Shown here piece after piece: positions 16,114-26,516 of a stretch of 64,000 bases of DNA. The translations under genes were made by a program, and so were the position numbers. The notes under the pieces were generated by a model. That model had not been told where the DNA came from and ran no database searches. It saw nothing but the letters and a program-made list of their open reading frames with translations. The DNA is from Paractinoplanes toevensis (GTDB lineage: Bacteria > Actinomycetota > Actinomycetes > Mycobacteriales > Micromonosporaceae): the NCBI RefSeq assembly GCF_018332695.1, contig NZ_BOQN01000051.1:62001-126000 (forward strand), in the 5' to 3' direction. Each line of letters begins with the position of its first letter. Position 1 is the first letter of the stretch.

Positions 16114-17273
16114 AGCGAGCGGCCGTGCTGGGCACCGGGCAGACCCACCACCGCACCCGGCGCACCGACGTGTCGATGGCCGGGCTGTGCCGGGAGGCGA
16201 TCGACCGGGCGCTCGCCGACGCCGGTGTCGACTGGCCGCAGATCGACGCGGTGGTGCTGGGCAAGGCGCCCGACCTGTTCGAGGGCGTGATGATGCCCGA
16301 GCTGTTCCTGGCCGACGCGATCGGCGCGGCCGGCCGGCCGCTGCTGCGGGTGCACACGGCCGGGTCGGTGGGCGGCGCCACCGCCAACGTCGCGACCAGC
16401 CTGGTCCGCGCGGGCGTGCACCGGCGGGTCCTGGCCGTCGCGTTCGAGAAGCAGTCGGAGTCCAACGCCATGTGGGCGCTGTCGATCCAGCCGCCGTTCA
16501 CCGCGCCGATCGGCGCCGGGGCGGGCGGCTACTTCGCGCCGCACATCCGGGCCTACATCCGGCGTTCACACGCCCCCGGGCACATCGGCGCGCTCGTCGC
16601 GGTCAAGGACCGAAGGAACGGCGCCCGCAATCCGTACGCGCATCTGCGCCAGCCGGACATCACCCTGGAGTCGGTGCAGGCGTCCCGGATGCTGTGGGAC
16701 CCGGTCCGCTACGACGAGACCTGCCCGTCCTCCGACGGCGCCTGCGCCCTGGTGATCGGCGACCAGGCCGCGGCCGAAGCCTCGGCGAAGAGGGTCGCGT
16801 GGATCCGGGCCACCGCGATGCGCACCGAGCCGACGTTCTTCGCCGGCAAGGACCACGTGAACCCGCGGGCCGGCGCCGAGGCGGCCCGGGCGCTGTGGCA
16901 CGCGGCCGGCATCACCGATCCGCTCGACGAGGTGGACGTGGCCGAGATCTACGTGCCGTTCTCCTGGTTCGAGCCGATGTGGCTGGAGAACCTGGGCTTC
17001 GCCGAGGCCGGGCACGGCTGGAAGCTGGTCGAGGCGGGCGAGACCCGGATCGGCGGGCGGCTGCCGGTCAACCCGTCCGGCGGGGTGCTGTGCTCCAACC
17101 CGATCGGCGCGTCCGGCATGCTGCGCTTCGCCGAGGCGGCCATGCAGGTGATGGGCCGGGCCGGCGAGCACCAGGTGGCCGGGGCTCGCACGGCACTCGG
17201 TCATGCGTACGGCGGAGGGTCTCAATTCTTTTCGATGTGGGTGGTCAGCGATACCGCACCGGCAAGTGTTTGA
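16110..17273 (+). CDS. ltp3: SCP2-type thiolase-like lipid-transfer protein Ltp3
   Basis: Thiolase-superfamily protein of 387 aa, Rv3523-like. Seen: RAAVLGTGQTHHRTRRTDVSM, VHTAGSVGGATANVATSLVRAG where the nucleophile loop would be, AFEKQSESNAMW, and the C-terminal NPSGGVLCSNPIGASGMLRFAEAA. The classical thiolase cysteine is not obvious in the HTAGSVGGAT segment, so an aldolase-type or modified activity is plausible. The GTG start overlaps the ltp4 stop (GTGA). The 3' end overlaps the cyp125 3' end by 29 nt in convergent orientation. Confidence 0.8.
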   Translation: MKRAAVLGTGQTHHRTRRTDVSMAGLCREAIDRALADAGVDWPQIDAVVLGKAPDLFEGVMMPELFLADAIGAAGRPLLRVHTAGSVGGATANVATSLVRAGVHRRVLAVAFEKQSESNAMWALSIQPPFTAPIGAGAGGYFAPHIRAYIRRSHAPGHIGALVAVKDRRNGARNPYAHLRQPDITLESVQASRMLWDPVRYDETCPSSDGACALVIGDQAAAEASAKRVAWIRATAMRTEPTFFAGKDHVNPRAGAEAARALWHAAGITDPLDEVDVAEIYVPFSWFEPMWLENLGFAEAGHGWKLVEAGETRIGGRLPVNPSGGVLCSNPIGASGMLRFAEAAMQVMGRAGEHQVAGARTALGHAYGGGSQFFSMWVVSDTAPASV

Positions 17274-18471
17274 TGCTGTTGAGCCAGCCGGAGCGCAACC
17301 GTTCGGCCGGCCCGGCCAGGCTGATCTCCGGCGCGAGGTCGGCGATCGCGTTGAAGATCAGGTCGATCTCCAGCCGGGCCAGGTTGGCACCGAGGCAGAA
17401 GTGCGCGCCGCTGCCGCCGAAACCGAGGTGCGGGTTGGGGCTGCGGGTGATGTCGAAGAGTTCCGGGTGGTCGAAGACGTCCTCGTCGAAGTTCGCCGAG
17501 CCGTAGAAGATGGCGACCCGGTCGCCCTTCTTGATCTGCTGGCCGCCGAGCGAGGTGTCCCGGGTCGCGGTGCGCTGGAAGACGTTGACCGGGGTGCCCC
17601 AGCGGACGATCTCGTCGACCGCGGTGCGCGGCCGGGTCGCCCGGAACGCCTCCCACTGCTCGGGGTGCTCGAGAAACGCCAGCATGCCGTGCGAGATCGC
17701 GTTGCGGGTGGTCTCGTTGCCGGCCACCGCCAGCATCAGCACGAAGAACCCGAACTCGTCGGACGACAGGTGCTCGCCGCCGATCTCCGCCTGCACCAGG
17801 GTGGACACGATGTCGTCGCGCGGGCAGGCCTGCCGTTCCTCGGCCATCTTCATGGCGTAAGCGAGCAGCTCCATCGCCGGCTCCATGGGATCGGCGGCCT
17901 CGCTGTACTCCGGGTCGTCGTAACCGATCATCGCGTTCGACCAGTCGAAGACGTTGCGCCGGTCCTCCTGCGGCACACCCAGCAGCTCGGCGATGGCCTG
18001 CAGCGGCAGCTCGCAGGCGATCTCGGTGACGAAGTCGCCGTCGCCTTCCGCTTTCCGCACGATCCGCTCGGCGCGCGCCCTCAGCGCCTCGCGCAGGCTG
18101 TTGATCGCCCGCGGGGTGAAGCCGCGGGAAACAATCGCGCGCTGCGCGGTGTGCTCCGGCGGGTCCATGTTGAGCAGCACGTATCGCTGCATCTCGATCC
18201 GATCTCGCGGCATGCCCGCCTGGAACCGGACGATCGCGGTGTTCTCCCAGCTCGAGAACGTCTCGCTGTCGCGGGACACGGCCACCACGTCGGCGTGCCG
18301 GGTCACCGCCCAGTAACCCTCGTCGTCGAAGCCGGCGCTGCCGCGCTCCTGCGGGATCCACCAGACCGGAGCGGTGCGGCGCATCTCGGCGAACTCGGCG
18401 TGCGGTATGCCGTGGACGTAGATCTCCGGGTCGGTGAAGTCAAACCCGGTGGGGATATGGGGCTCGGCCAC
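17245..18471 (-). CDS. cyp125: steroid C26 monooxygenase CYP125
   Basis: Cytochrome P450 of 408 aa. The haem-binding loop GFGGSGAHFCLGANLAR, the I-helix AVAGNETTRNAISHGM and the EIVRW ExxR motif are all present. It resembles CYP125, which oxidises the terminal methyl (C26) of cholesterol or cholestenone in successive steps to the acid. GTG at 18471 was chosen because AGGAGG lies 4 nt upstream and the protein begins AEPHIPTGFDFTDPEIY, as expected. It is divergent from fadA5, and the intervening region has two near-consensus KstR boxes. In mycobacteria cyp125 heads the fadE28-ltp2 operon; here it is separated from it by 37 kb. Confidence 0.9.
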   Translation of the reverse strand: MAEPHIPTGFDFTDPEIYVHGIPHAEFAEMRRTAPVWWIPQERGSAGFDDEGYWAVTRHADVVAVSRDSETFSSWENTAIVRFQAGMPRDRIEMQRYVLLNMDPPEHTAQRAIVSRGFTPRAINSLREALRARAERIVRKAEGDGDFVTEIACELPLQAIAELLGVPQEDRRNVFDWSNAMIGYDDPEYSEAADPMEPAMELLAYAMKMAEERQACPRDDIVSTLVQAEIGGEHLSSDEFGFFVLMLAVAGNETTRNAISHGMLAFLEHPEQWEAFRATRPRTAVDEIVRWGTPVNVFQRTATRDTSLGGQQIKKGDRVAIFYGSANFDEDVFDHPELFDITRSPNPHLGFGGSGAHFCLGANLARLEIDLIFNAIADLAPEISLAGPAERLRSGWLNSIKHLPVRYR

Positions 18472-18492
18472 GACGCCTCCTACTTCTCCCGC

Positions 18493-18506
18493 AGAAACAA
18501 GTTCTA
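18493..18506. promoter_or_regulatory. near-consensus KstR operator, cyp125 side
   Basis: AGAAACAAGTTCTA retains AACNNGTT and the final A but starts with A rather than T (one mismatch). It lies 21 nt from the cyp125 GTG. Confidence 0.55.
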
Positions 18507-18559
18507 CCGATTCAAGCACGCCTTCCACGCACAGCGGTATGCCTCCTGTGCTTTGATAT

Positions 18560-18573
18560 GAGAACACGTTCTA
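18560..18573. promoter_or_regulatory. near-consensus KstR operator, fadA5 side
   Basis: GAGAACACGTTCTA keeps AACNNGTT and the right half-site CTA but has G in place of the first T (one mismatch). It lies 16 nt before the fadA5 GTG, with the ribosome binding site in between. Confidence 0.6.
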
Positions 18574-18589
18574 GGAACGGGAGGACGCC

Positions 18590-19738
<1,149 letters not shown>

Positions 19739-19757
19739 ACCCCGCCCGCCGCCACCA

Positions 19758-21071
19758 TCACCGATCGACGGTGAATGCCGCTCGCCGCCACCACACGGCG
19801 GCCCCGGTGACCAGCACGCCGGCCGCCGCCGCGCCCACCGCACACGCGAGCAGCTGCCCGACGGTCGCCGGCCGCGCGATCGCGACCACCACCGCCAGCC
19901 CCGCGACCACTGCCCACACCCCGGCCGCCGGCCGGCGGGCGCCGGCCGCGATCCGGGCGTTCAGCAACAGGACGGTAACCGCGTACAGACCACCGACCAG
20001 CACGAAGTACGGCGCCAGCTCGCCCAGCGCGGCATACCGCCCGCCACCGACCGCGCGCACCAGCGCGTCCCCGGCCACCGCCGCGCCGCCGACCAGCACG
20101 GTGCCGGCCAGTCCGATCAGCCCGAGCCCGACCCGCAGCGCGGCCCCACCCCGCACCAGCCGAGGCAACGCCACGATCGTGACGACCTGCGGCGCCCAGA
20201 TGGCGGCCCGGGTGAGCACCGCACCCACCGCATACGCCCCCGACTCACCCGCCGGCAGCAGCCACCGGGCGAGGATGAGATCGGCGTAGGAGGCCACCAG
20301 AATGGCCAGCGACGCGCTAGCCGCCGCAAACACCGCCCGCCCCCGAAGCACGCCGGCGGCAGCCTCCGCACGCCCCACCCCCACCTCGGCCGACGACTCG
20401 GGCCCCGCTGCGGTGGGCGGCGCGCCGTCCGCTTCAGCGCCCGCCCCGGGCCGCGTCCCGGCGGATTCCGCGGTTGGTGGCGGGCCGAGCAGCCGGCTCA
20501 GGGTGAGCGGCACCGACCAGGCCACCAGCGCGCCGAGGGCGAGCGTGCCGGTCAGGCTCAGGCCGGCGATCAAGCCGGCGAGCACGCCGCCGTATCGGCC
20601 GACGGCCAGCAGCACTGTGCCGAACCCCAGGCGGCCGAAGCGCTCGCTGCCCTGGAGCGCGCCCAGCGGCCGGCCGGCCAGCACGGCCGGCACCGTCATC
20701 GCGGCCAGCAGCGGCGGCACCAGCAGCGGCAGACGCAGCCCGGCCGCCAGCAGCGGCGTGGCCAGCAGTATCGCTCCCCCGCAGGCCAGGGCGGTGAGCC
20801 GGGCCGGGCGGGCCGCCGCGACCACTCCGCCACCCGCGCGGGCGACCGCCACCGCAACCGCGGTCTGCAGGCCGATGCCGGGCATCGTCGCGATCGCCAC
20901 CAGTGCCAGCGCGGTGGCGAGCGCACCCAGGTCGGCCGGGGCGAGCCGGCGGGCGCCGAGCACGGGTGCCAGGTATGCCAGGAGGTTGGCCAGCACGTTG
21001 GCCGCGGTGACGGCCAGACCGGCCCGCCCGAGAGCGGTGAGGGAGCCGCGCATGCCCGGCGAAGAGTCCAC
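19758..21071 (-). CDS. polysaccharide flippase-like membrane protein
   Basis: Integral membrane protein of about 437 aa with many hydrophobic segments and the layout of oligosaccharide flippases (MOP superfamily, Wzx-like): an N-terminal GRAGLAVTAANVLANLLAYL helix, repeated alanine/leucine-rich helices, a charged low-complexity loop near residues 200-250 and renewed helices to the C-terminus. It opens an envelope-polysaccharide island. The start (21071, or an internal ATG at 21053) is nearly back-to-back with the next rightward gene, leaving almost no promoter space, so one of the two starts may be downstream. Confidence 0.65.
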   Translation of the reverse strand: MDSSPGMRGSLTALGRAGLAVTAANVLANLLAYLAPVLGARRLAPADLGALATALALVAIATMPGIGLQTAVAVAVARAGGGVVAAARPARLTALACGGAILLATPLLAAGLRLPLLVPPLLAAMTVPAVLAGRPLGALQGSERFGRLGFGTVLLAVGRYGGVLAGLIAGLSLTGTLALGALVAWSVPLTLSRLLGPPPTAESAGTRPGAGAEADGAPPTAAGPESSAEVGVGRAEAAAGVLRGRAVFAAASASLAILVASYADLILARWLLPAGESGAYAVGAVLTRAAIWAPQVVTIVALPRLVRGGAALRVGLGLIGLAGTVLVGGAAVAGDALVRAVGGGRYAALGELAPYFVLVGGLYAVTVLLLNARIAAGARRPAAGVWAVVAGLAVVVAIARPATVGQLLACAVGAAAAGVLVTGAAVWWRRAAFTVDR

Positions 21072-21072
21072 G

Positions 21073-22779
21073 ATGCCTCCACCGTCGCTGAGTGCCGACA
21101 GGGTAACCGTCCCGCAATCCGATGTGGAGCGTTCCCGGCTGCTGCTCTACGGCTGCGCCGCGGTGGTCGTGGTGGCAGTGCTGGCCCCGCTGGCCCGCGC
21201 CGGGTACGTCCTGCGCTACGACATGGTCTTCGTTCCCCGGCAGCCGCTGCGCTGGGACCTTCTCGTCCCGTCCGGCACGCTGCCCCGGGCCGTGCCGCAG
21301 GACGCCCTGGTCGGCCTGTCCGCGCTGATCCTGCCGGGCTGGCTGGCCCAGCGGGTCGCGCTGGCCGGCCTGCTCGCGGCGGCGGCGATCGGCGCCGGCC
21401 GGCTGGTTCCGGCGAGGCGCGACCTCACCCGGGTGGTCGCGGCGATCGGGTACGCCTGGACGCCGTTCCTCGCCGAGCGCCTGTTGATCGGCCAGTGGGG
21501 TCTGCTCATCTGCTACGCCGCGATGCCGTGGCTGGTCCGGGCCGCACGCGACGTCCGGCTGGGCCACCCGGGAGCGGGCCCTCGAGTCGTCCTGGCCGCC
21601 GCCTGCGCTTCGATAACTCCGACCGGCGGCCTGCTCGCGCTGGCCACGACGCTCGTCCTGGCCCGGCCGGACGGGCGGCCCGGGCTTCGGAGGCGGGGTG
21701 TGGTCGTGGCGCTTGCGGTTGCCGCGCTGAACGCGCCCTGGCTGGTGGCCGCTGCCGTTGCGACGACCCCGCTGGTGTCCGACTCACGGGCGGTGGCCGC
21801 GTTCGCCGCCCGCGCCGAGAACTGGGGCGGCCCGCTGGTCGCGCTGGCCGGGACCGGCGGTATCTGGAACGCGGACGCCGTGCCGGGCAGCCGCACCGGG
21901 CCGCTCGTTCCGCTGGTCACGCTCGGGCTGCTCGCGGTGGCGGCGTTGGGTCTCGGGCGGTTGCGCAACCGGTGGGCGGACGGTACCGCGACCCGGCTGG
22001 CCTGGCTCGCCGGCGGAAGTCTGCTGCTGGGCGCGGCCGGCATCCTGCCGGGCACGTCCGGCGCGCTGGGCACGGCCGTCGACCTGCTGCCGGGAGCCGG
22101 GTTGTTCCGGGACGGGCAGAAGTTCCTCATCCCGTACGCCCTCGGCCTGGTCCTTTGTGTTTCGCTGGGGGCCGAGCGGATCGCCGATCGGGTGCCGGCC
22201 GGCGGTCTCGTGCTGGTCGGCTTCGCGCTGCTGCCGGTGGTGACGCTGCCCGATCTGGCCTGGGGAGCCGGTGGCAAGTTGCGGCCGGTCGAATATCCGG
22301 CGGAGTGGGCGGCCGTCGCCGACGCGGTGGCCGCCGATCCGGGACCGCTGCTGTCGCTGCCGATGTCCGCCTATCGGTCCTATCCGTGGAATCCGGGGGC
22401 GGCCGTCTACGACCCGGCGAGCCGCTATCTGCCGGCGCCGGTGGTGGTCGACGACCGGCTGGCGGTGGATCTGCGGCCGGGCGTCCTGGTGATCCGGGGG
22501 GAGAGCCGGGCGGCGGCCGCGGTGCGGGACCGGCTGGCCGTGGGCGGACCGGCCGCCGACGAGACGATCCGGTGGGTTCTCGCCCAGGGAGGCGGCGGCG
22601 ACCGGCCGGCCGGGCTGACCGAGGTCTACCGGGGAACGGAACTCACGCTCTATCGCAATCCCGGATATCGCGCGGCGGGCCGGGACCCGGTGGCGGGGCT
22701 GGCCGGCTATCTGCTGGCCGGCTCGGTTGTCGCCGGTGCCGGCTGGCGGCGCGCAACGACAAGGAGGAGACCACGATGA
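21073..22779 (+). CDS. polytopic membrane protein, GT-C-like
   Basis: Membrane protein of about 568 aa with at least ten hydrophobic helices. The first extracytoplasmic loop begins YVLRYDMVFVPRQPLRWD, with an acidic residue where GT-C glycosyltransferases carry their catalytic Asp. A later GAGLFRDGQKFLIPYALGLVLCVSL resembles the equivalent LRNLHKFD segment of the AftD-like protein encoded at 26.4-30.6 kb. This suggests a lipid-linked-sugar glycosyltransferase, but no specific family was recognised. The ATG at 21073 is used; an in-frame ATG at 21052 would overlap the divergent flippase gene. It is translationally coupled (ATGA) to the small gene downstream. Confidence 0.6.
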   Translation: MPPPSLSADRVTVPQSDVERSRLLLYGCAAVVVVAVLAPLARAGYVLRYDMVFVPRQPLRWDLLVPSGTLPRAVPQDALVGLSALILPGWLAQRVALAGLLAAAAIGAGRLVPARRDLTRVVAAIGYAWTPFLAERLLIGQWGLLICYAAMPWLVRAARDVRLGHPGAGPRVVLAAACASITPTGGLLALATTLVLARPDGRPGLRRRGVVVALAVAALNAPWLVAAAVATTPLVSDSRAVAAFAARAENWGGPLVALAGTGGIWNADAVPGSRTGPLVPLVTLGLLAVAALGLGRLRNRWADGTATRLAWLAGGSLLLGAAGILPGTSGALGTAVDLLPGAGLFRDGQKFLIPYALGLVLCVSLGAERIADRVPAGGLVLVGFALLPVVTLPDLAWGAGGKLRPVEYPAEWAAVADAVAADPGPLLSLPMSAYRSYPWNPGAAVYDPASRYLPAPVVVDDRLAVDLRPGVLVIRGESRAAAAVRDRLAVGGPAADETIRWVLAQGGGGDRPAGLTEVYRGTELTLYRNPGYRAAGRDPVAGLAGYLLAGSVVAGAGWRRATTRRRPR

Positions 22780-22979
22780 CCACGTTCAAGACTCTGATCG
22801 TCGGTGCGGCGGTGGGCGCTCTGCTCGCCGTGGCCGGTGTCGCGGCCGCGATGGCCGTGCTCAACCCGACCGCCGGTGACGTGGCGACCGAGATGGCCGA
22901 CCAGGCGAACGCCGGCGGCACCGGCGGGAAAGCGGCCGCCGACCCGAACGAACCGCCGAACTTCTACGGCGCTCGCTGA
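22776..22979 (+). CDS. small membrane protein, DUF2613-like
   Basis: A 67-aa protein with a single hydrophobic segment (about residues 8-31, TLIVGAAVGALLAVAGVAAAM) followed by a polar tail ending PPNFYGAR. It resembles the DUF2613 family, whose mycobacterial member Rv0236A lies beside aftD; an AftD-like gene is also in this island. AAGGAGGA precedes the ATG, which overlaps the upstream stop. Its 3' end overlaps the converging glycosyltransferase gene by 16 nt. Function unknown. Confidence 0.6.
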   Translation: MTTFKTLIVGAAVGALLAVAGVAAAMAVLNPTAGDVATEMADQANAGGTGGKAAADPNEPPNFYGAR

Positions 22980-24103
22980 CCGGCTTCGTCGACCAGGGCC
23001 GCCATCCGTTCTCCGGCGGCGGCCCAGGTGAAGCTTTCCGCGTACGCACCGGCGGCCGTGCCCATCTGCTGCCGTGCCTTCTCATCGGTGAGCAACCACC
23101 GGATCTTCGCGACGAAGTCGGCGGGATCGTCGGCGAGGAGCCCGGTGACGCCGTCCCGGATCGCGTCGCACACCCCACCCGCGCTGCGGAACGCGACCGC
23201 CGGTGTGCCGTGCGCGGCCGCCTCCAGGATGGTCAGTCCCCACCCTTCCTTGAGCGACGGAACCAGCACCACCCAGCCGAGGCTGAGCAGTTCGTGCTTG
23301 CGGTGCTCGCTGACGTAGCCGGCGAAGTCGGTGCGGGCCGCGATGCCGAGCCGGGTGGCGTACTCGCGCAGCCGCGGCTCCCAGTAGCCGCGGCCGGCGA
23401 TCACCAGCCGCAGGCCGGGCTGTTCGGGGGCGATCGCGGCGAGGGCGTCCAGCGCGAATTCGACCCGCTTGTGCGGCATCAGACGACCGAGAACAACCAG
23501 GCTCGGGTACGCGGACCGCGGCACCGAAGCACACTTCGGGCCGGCGAGTGCGTTGTGGATCAGCGAGATCCGGGCCGGGGCCACGCCCAGTTCCGCCAGC
23601 TCGTCGCGGGTGGCCGTGGACACCGTGACGTAGCGGCACCGCCGGTAGACGCGAGGTGCCACCCGCGACTCGAGCCACCAGCCGAAACGCGCCTTCACGC
23701 CGCCGAACACCACCGGCCACTGCTCCCGGTGCACGTGATGGATCACGACGAGGGTGGGGCACCGGGCATAGAGCGGGGACAGGAACGGCACCCCGTTGCA
23801 GACGTCGACGATGAGGTCGGGGCGGCCGCGCGCGCCGGGCGCCAGCCGCCCCAGGCGACACCGGCCGGCCAGGTAGGTGAGCGCCGCCCGCAGGTAGACC
23901 GTGTGCCGCCCGCCGCGGCGCAGCACGTGGACGTCGGTGGGCAGCACCTGCTCGGCCGGCGATCCGGCGTGTTTCGCGCACAGCAGCGTGACCCGGTGGC
24001 CGCGCGCCACCAGTTCGGCCGCGATCCGCTCGGTGTAGACCTCGGAGCCGCCGCTCTCCGGGTTGCGGGTGTCCCGCCAGTTGAGGAACAGGATGTGCGG
24101 CAC
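22964..24103 (-). CDS. GT4-family glycosyltransferase
   Basis: Cytosolic GT-B-fold glycosyltransferase of 379 aa. Motifs: N-terminal HILFLNWRDTRNPESGGSE (donor/acceptor loop), HHVHREQWPVVFGG, VVLGRLMPHKRVEFALDAL, and the C-terminal VVLVPSLKEGWGLTILEAAAHGTPAVAF carrying the E-x7-E type signature. It likely transfers a nucleotide-activated hexose onto a lipid or polysaccharide precursor. GTG at 24103 lies 11 nt after the DUF3068 gene ends, so the two form an operon. Confidence 0.8.
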   Translation of the reverse strand: MPHILFLNWRDTRNPESGGSEVYTERIAAELVARGHRVTLLCAKHAGSPAEQVLPTDVHVLRRGGRHTVYLRAALTYLAGRCRLGRLAPGARGRPDLIVDVCNGVPFLSPLYARCPTLVVIHHVHREQWPVVFGGVKARFGWWLESRVAPRVYRRCRYVTVSTATRDELAELGVAPARISLIHNALAGPKCASVPRSAYPSLVVLGRLMPHKRVEFALDALAAIAPEQPGLRLVIAGRGYWEPRLREYATRLGIAARTDFAGYVSEHRKHELLSLGWVVLVPSLKEGWGLTILEAAAHGTPAVAFRSAGGVCDAIRDGVTGLLADDPADFVAKIRWLLTDEKARQQMGTAAGAYAESFTWAAAGERMAALVDEAGQRAP

Positions 24104-24114
24104 GGCGGCGGCGG

Positions 24115-25161
24115 TCAGCCTTGCGGCACGGCTTCGGGTTCCGGGGCGCGGTGCGCGGCCGGCGGCCCCGGTTTCGCGGCCCGGCGGGTGATCAGCAGTC
24201 CGGCGACGGCGGCCAGAATTCCGGCGATCAGCAGGACGATCGGCAGGGTGCGGCCGTACAGCAGCAGCTGGGAGCGGCCGTCCTTGGTCTGGCCGATGAT
24301 GGCGTCGGCGGTGGCCTTGTCGTACTGGAAGCTCGCGTCGAGGATCGGGATGGGGGTTTCGCCGGCCGGCACGAGCTGGCGGTGCTGCTGCTCGCGGTAG
24401 GCCACGATGGCACCGGTCATCGGCTCCACCCAGAGCGTGCGGGCGGCCTGATAGTTCATCGTCGCGGACTTCGCCCCCGGTGCGATCATGCCGATCAGGC
24501 CGGCCATGGTCTCCGCGTCGACGTCGAGGTCCTGCTGGGGCACGGTCTGCTGGAAGACGTACGTGCTCAGGCCGGCGACGGTCTCGGTGCCGCTGTACTG
24601 CATCGGCAGCGCCTTCTCCAGCGTGCCGTCGAAGTACTGGTACGTCTTCTTCCCGGTGCCGAACGGGAAGAGGTAGAGCTGCCCGGCGTATGCGATGTTG
24701 CCCGGCTCGCAGACGCTCGTGTCCGGCTTGTCGATCTTGACGTCGTTGTGGCACTGACCCTTCCACGCGACCGCGGCGCCGGTCTTCCGGTCGAGCGCGA
24801 TGCGGCCCTCGGCGCGGTTGATCGGCACGTTCTCCTCGACCCAGTCGGTCGCCTGATACACGTTCCATATCAGGGTCTTTTCGGCGAGGTCGCCGGTCAG
24901 GCCGGCGGCGGCCTTGAAATCGGGCTTGATGCCGGTCGTATTGCGCAGCGTGCCGTGCTCGATGCCGACCTGCGGGGTGCCGTTCGGCAACAGGCGCGCA
25001 CTGACGAAGCTGGCATTCGGCGCGGTGACCACGACATCTGGTGGCTTCAAATCGTACGGATATTGTTTGAGCCCGGGAACTATCAGCCAGGCGAGAGCCG
25101 CCGCGGCGACGACGCACAGCAGCCCGAGACCGAAGAGCACCGCACCGGCGAACCGCCGCAT
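24115..25161 (-). CDS. DUF3068 envelope protein
   Basis: A 348-aa protein with one hydrophobic segment at each end: RRFAGAVLFGLGLLCVVAAA at residues 2-21 and IVLLIAGILAAVAGLLI near the C-terminus. A large extracytoplasmic domain lies between them (WNVYQATDWVEENVPINRAEGRIALDRKTG; KKTYQYFDGTLE). This is the DUF3068 layout found in actinobacterial envelope proteins (also called PorA-family). Function unknown. GGAGGTA precedes the ATG, and a perfect KstR box lies 19 nt upstream, an unexpected link of an envelope gene to the steroid regulon. Confidence 0.78.
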   Translation of the reverse strand: MRRFAGAVLFGLGLLCVVAAAALAWLIVPGLKQYPYDLKPPDVVVTAPNASFVSARLLPNGTPQVGIEHGTLRNTTGIKPDFKAAAGLTGDLAEKTLIWNVYQATDWVEENVPINRAEGRIALDRKTGAAVAWKGQCHNDVKIDKPDTSVCEPGNIAYAGQLYLFPFGTGKKTYQYFDGTLEKALPMQYSGTETVAGLSTYVFQQTVPQQDLDVDAETMAGLIGMIAPGAKSATMNYQAARTLWVEPMTGAIVAYREQQHRQLVPAGETPIPILDASFQYDKATADAIIGQTKDGRSQLLLYGRTLPIVLLIAGILAAVAGLLITRRAAKPGPPAAHRAPEPEAVPQG

Positions 25162-25180
25162 GGGAGTACCTCCTCCGAGG

Positions 25181-25194
25181 TAGAACTTGTTACA
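25181..25194. promoter_or_regulatory. KstR operator between DUF3068 and acyltransferase genes
   Basis: TAGAACTTGTTACA matches TNNAACNNGTTNNA exactly. It lies 19 nt from the leftward DUF3068 start and 41 nt from the rightward acyltransferase start, so it may control both halves of the envelope island. Confidence 0.8.
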
Positions 25195-25235
25195 ATCTAC
25201 TGCCGCGTAACCGCCGGCGAAAGCCTGGGGGAACG

Positions 25236-26516
25236 ATGTCTTCCGAAGCAACCGCACCGCCACGACTGCCCGCCCTCGACGCGCTCCGCGCCGCGGGCGC
25301 CGCTGCCGTGGCCGGTGTCCACGTCGGATTCGCCACCGGCTGGGGCGCCGGGCAGTGGGGCGGCCTGGTCGTCCGGCTCGACGTCGGGGTCGCGGTCTTC
25401 TTCGTGCTCTCCGGGTTCCTGCTGTTCCGACCGTTCGCGTGGGCGGTCGCACACGGCGGGGTCCGGCCGCGGACCGGCGGCTACCTGTGGCGGCGCGCCC
25501 TGCGGATCCTGCCCGCGTACTGGCTGACCGTGGCGGTGTGCCTGCTGGTCGCGCCGGGCAACATCGGAGTGCCGGGGAGCGACTGGTTGCGGTACGCGAC
25601 GTTCACCCAGTTCTACGATCGCGGGCACATCCGCGACGCGCTCGGGCACACCTGGAGCCTGTCCGTCGAGGCCGTCTTCTACCTGCTGTTGCCGCTGTTC
25701 GCGGTGCTCGCGCTGGGCTCGGTCTGGCGGCCACGGCGCACGATCGCGCTGCTGTGCGCGGGCGGAGCGGTCATCACCGGCGGGTGGCTGATCGCGATGA
25801 CCGCCGGGCTGCTCGACATGGGTCTGCACACCATGTGGTTCCCCGGGTTCGCGGCGTGGTTCGCCGGCGGGATGGTGCTCGCCACCGTCCACGTAGGAGT
25901 GTCGACCGGCGCGCGGTCCGTGCTGACCCCGGTCGCCGGGGCACCGCTGACCTGCTGGGCCCTCGCGGCCGGGCTGTTCGTCGTCGCGTCGACGCCGCTG
26001 ACCGGCCCACGCGACCTCAACGAGCCGACGCCGGGCGAGTTCGCGGCCAAGATGGTGCTGTTCCTGGCGGTGTCGGTCGCGATCGTGGTGCCGGTCGCCT
26101 TCGCCGGCCCCGGGCTGCTCCGGTCGTCGCTCTCCGGCCCGCTCGCCCGCTGGTTGGGGATGGTCTCCTACGGCCTGTTCCTGTGGCACCCGCTGGTGCT
26201 GGTCCTCGTCCACCCGAACATGACCTCGGAGACCCTGGCCGGCGCCCTGCGCACCTACGCCCTCGTCGTCGGCGGAGGGCTGATCCTGGCCACCCTGAGC
26301 TGGTACGGCCTGGAGCAGCCCCTGCAGCAGCTCGGCCGCCACCGGTTCGCTCAGCCCCGCTCCCCCGCAGGCCCACCCGAGCCGACCCCGGCAGCGACTT
26401 CCTCGCCCGAGCCGACCCCGCTCGAGGCAGGCGATGCGGAGGCGCCGGCCGGGCGTCGGGCCGACGGCAGGGTGCCGAGCCAGAGCGAGGCGAGCGCCGC
26501 CAGCCCGGCCAGCTGA
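25236..26516 (+). CDS. acyltransferase-3 family membrane protein
   Basis: Integral membrane O-acyltransferase of 426 aa (OafA/YrhL type). It begins RLPALDALRAAGAAAVAGVHVG, followed by DVGVAVFFVLSGFLLFRPF, RRALRILPAYW and GHTWSLSVEAVFYLLLPL, the classic AT3 helices. It would transfer acetyl or another acyl group onto an extracytoplasmic sugar. The C-terminal ~55 residues are Pro/Ala/Ser-rich and overlap the converging AftD-like gene by 166 nt. A KstR box is 41 nt upstream. Confidence 0.85.
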   Translation: MSSEATAPPRLPALDALRAAGAAAVAGVHVGFATGWGAGQWGGLVVRLDVGVAVFFVLSGFLLFRPFAWAVAHGGVRPRTGGYLWRRALRILPAYWLTVAVCLLVAPGNIGVPGSDWLRYATFTQFYDRGHIRDALGHTWSLSVEAVFYLLLPLFAVLALGSVWRPRRTIALLCAGGAVITGGWLIAMTAGLLDMGLHTMWFPGFAAWFAGGMVLATVHVGVSTGARSVLTPVAGAPLTCWALAAGLFVVASTPLTGPRDLNEPTPGEFAAKMVLFLAVSVAIVVPVAFAGPGLLRSSLSGPLARWLGMVSYGLFLWHPLVLVLVHPNMTSETLAGALRTYALVVGGGLILATLSWYGLEQPLQQLGRHRFAQPRSPAGPPEPTPAATSSPEPTPLEAGDAEAPAGRRADGRVPSQSEASAASPAS

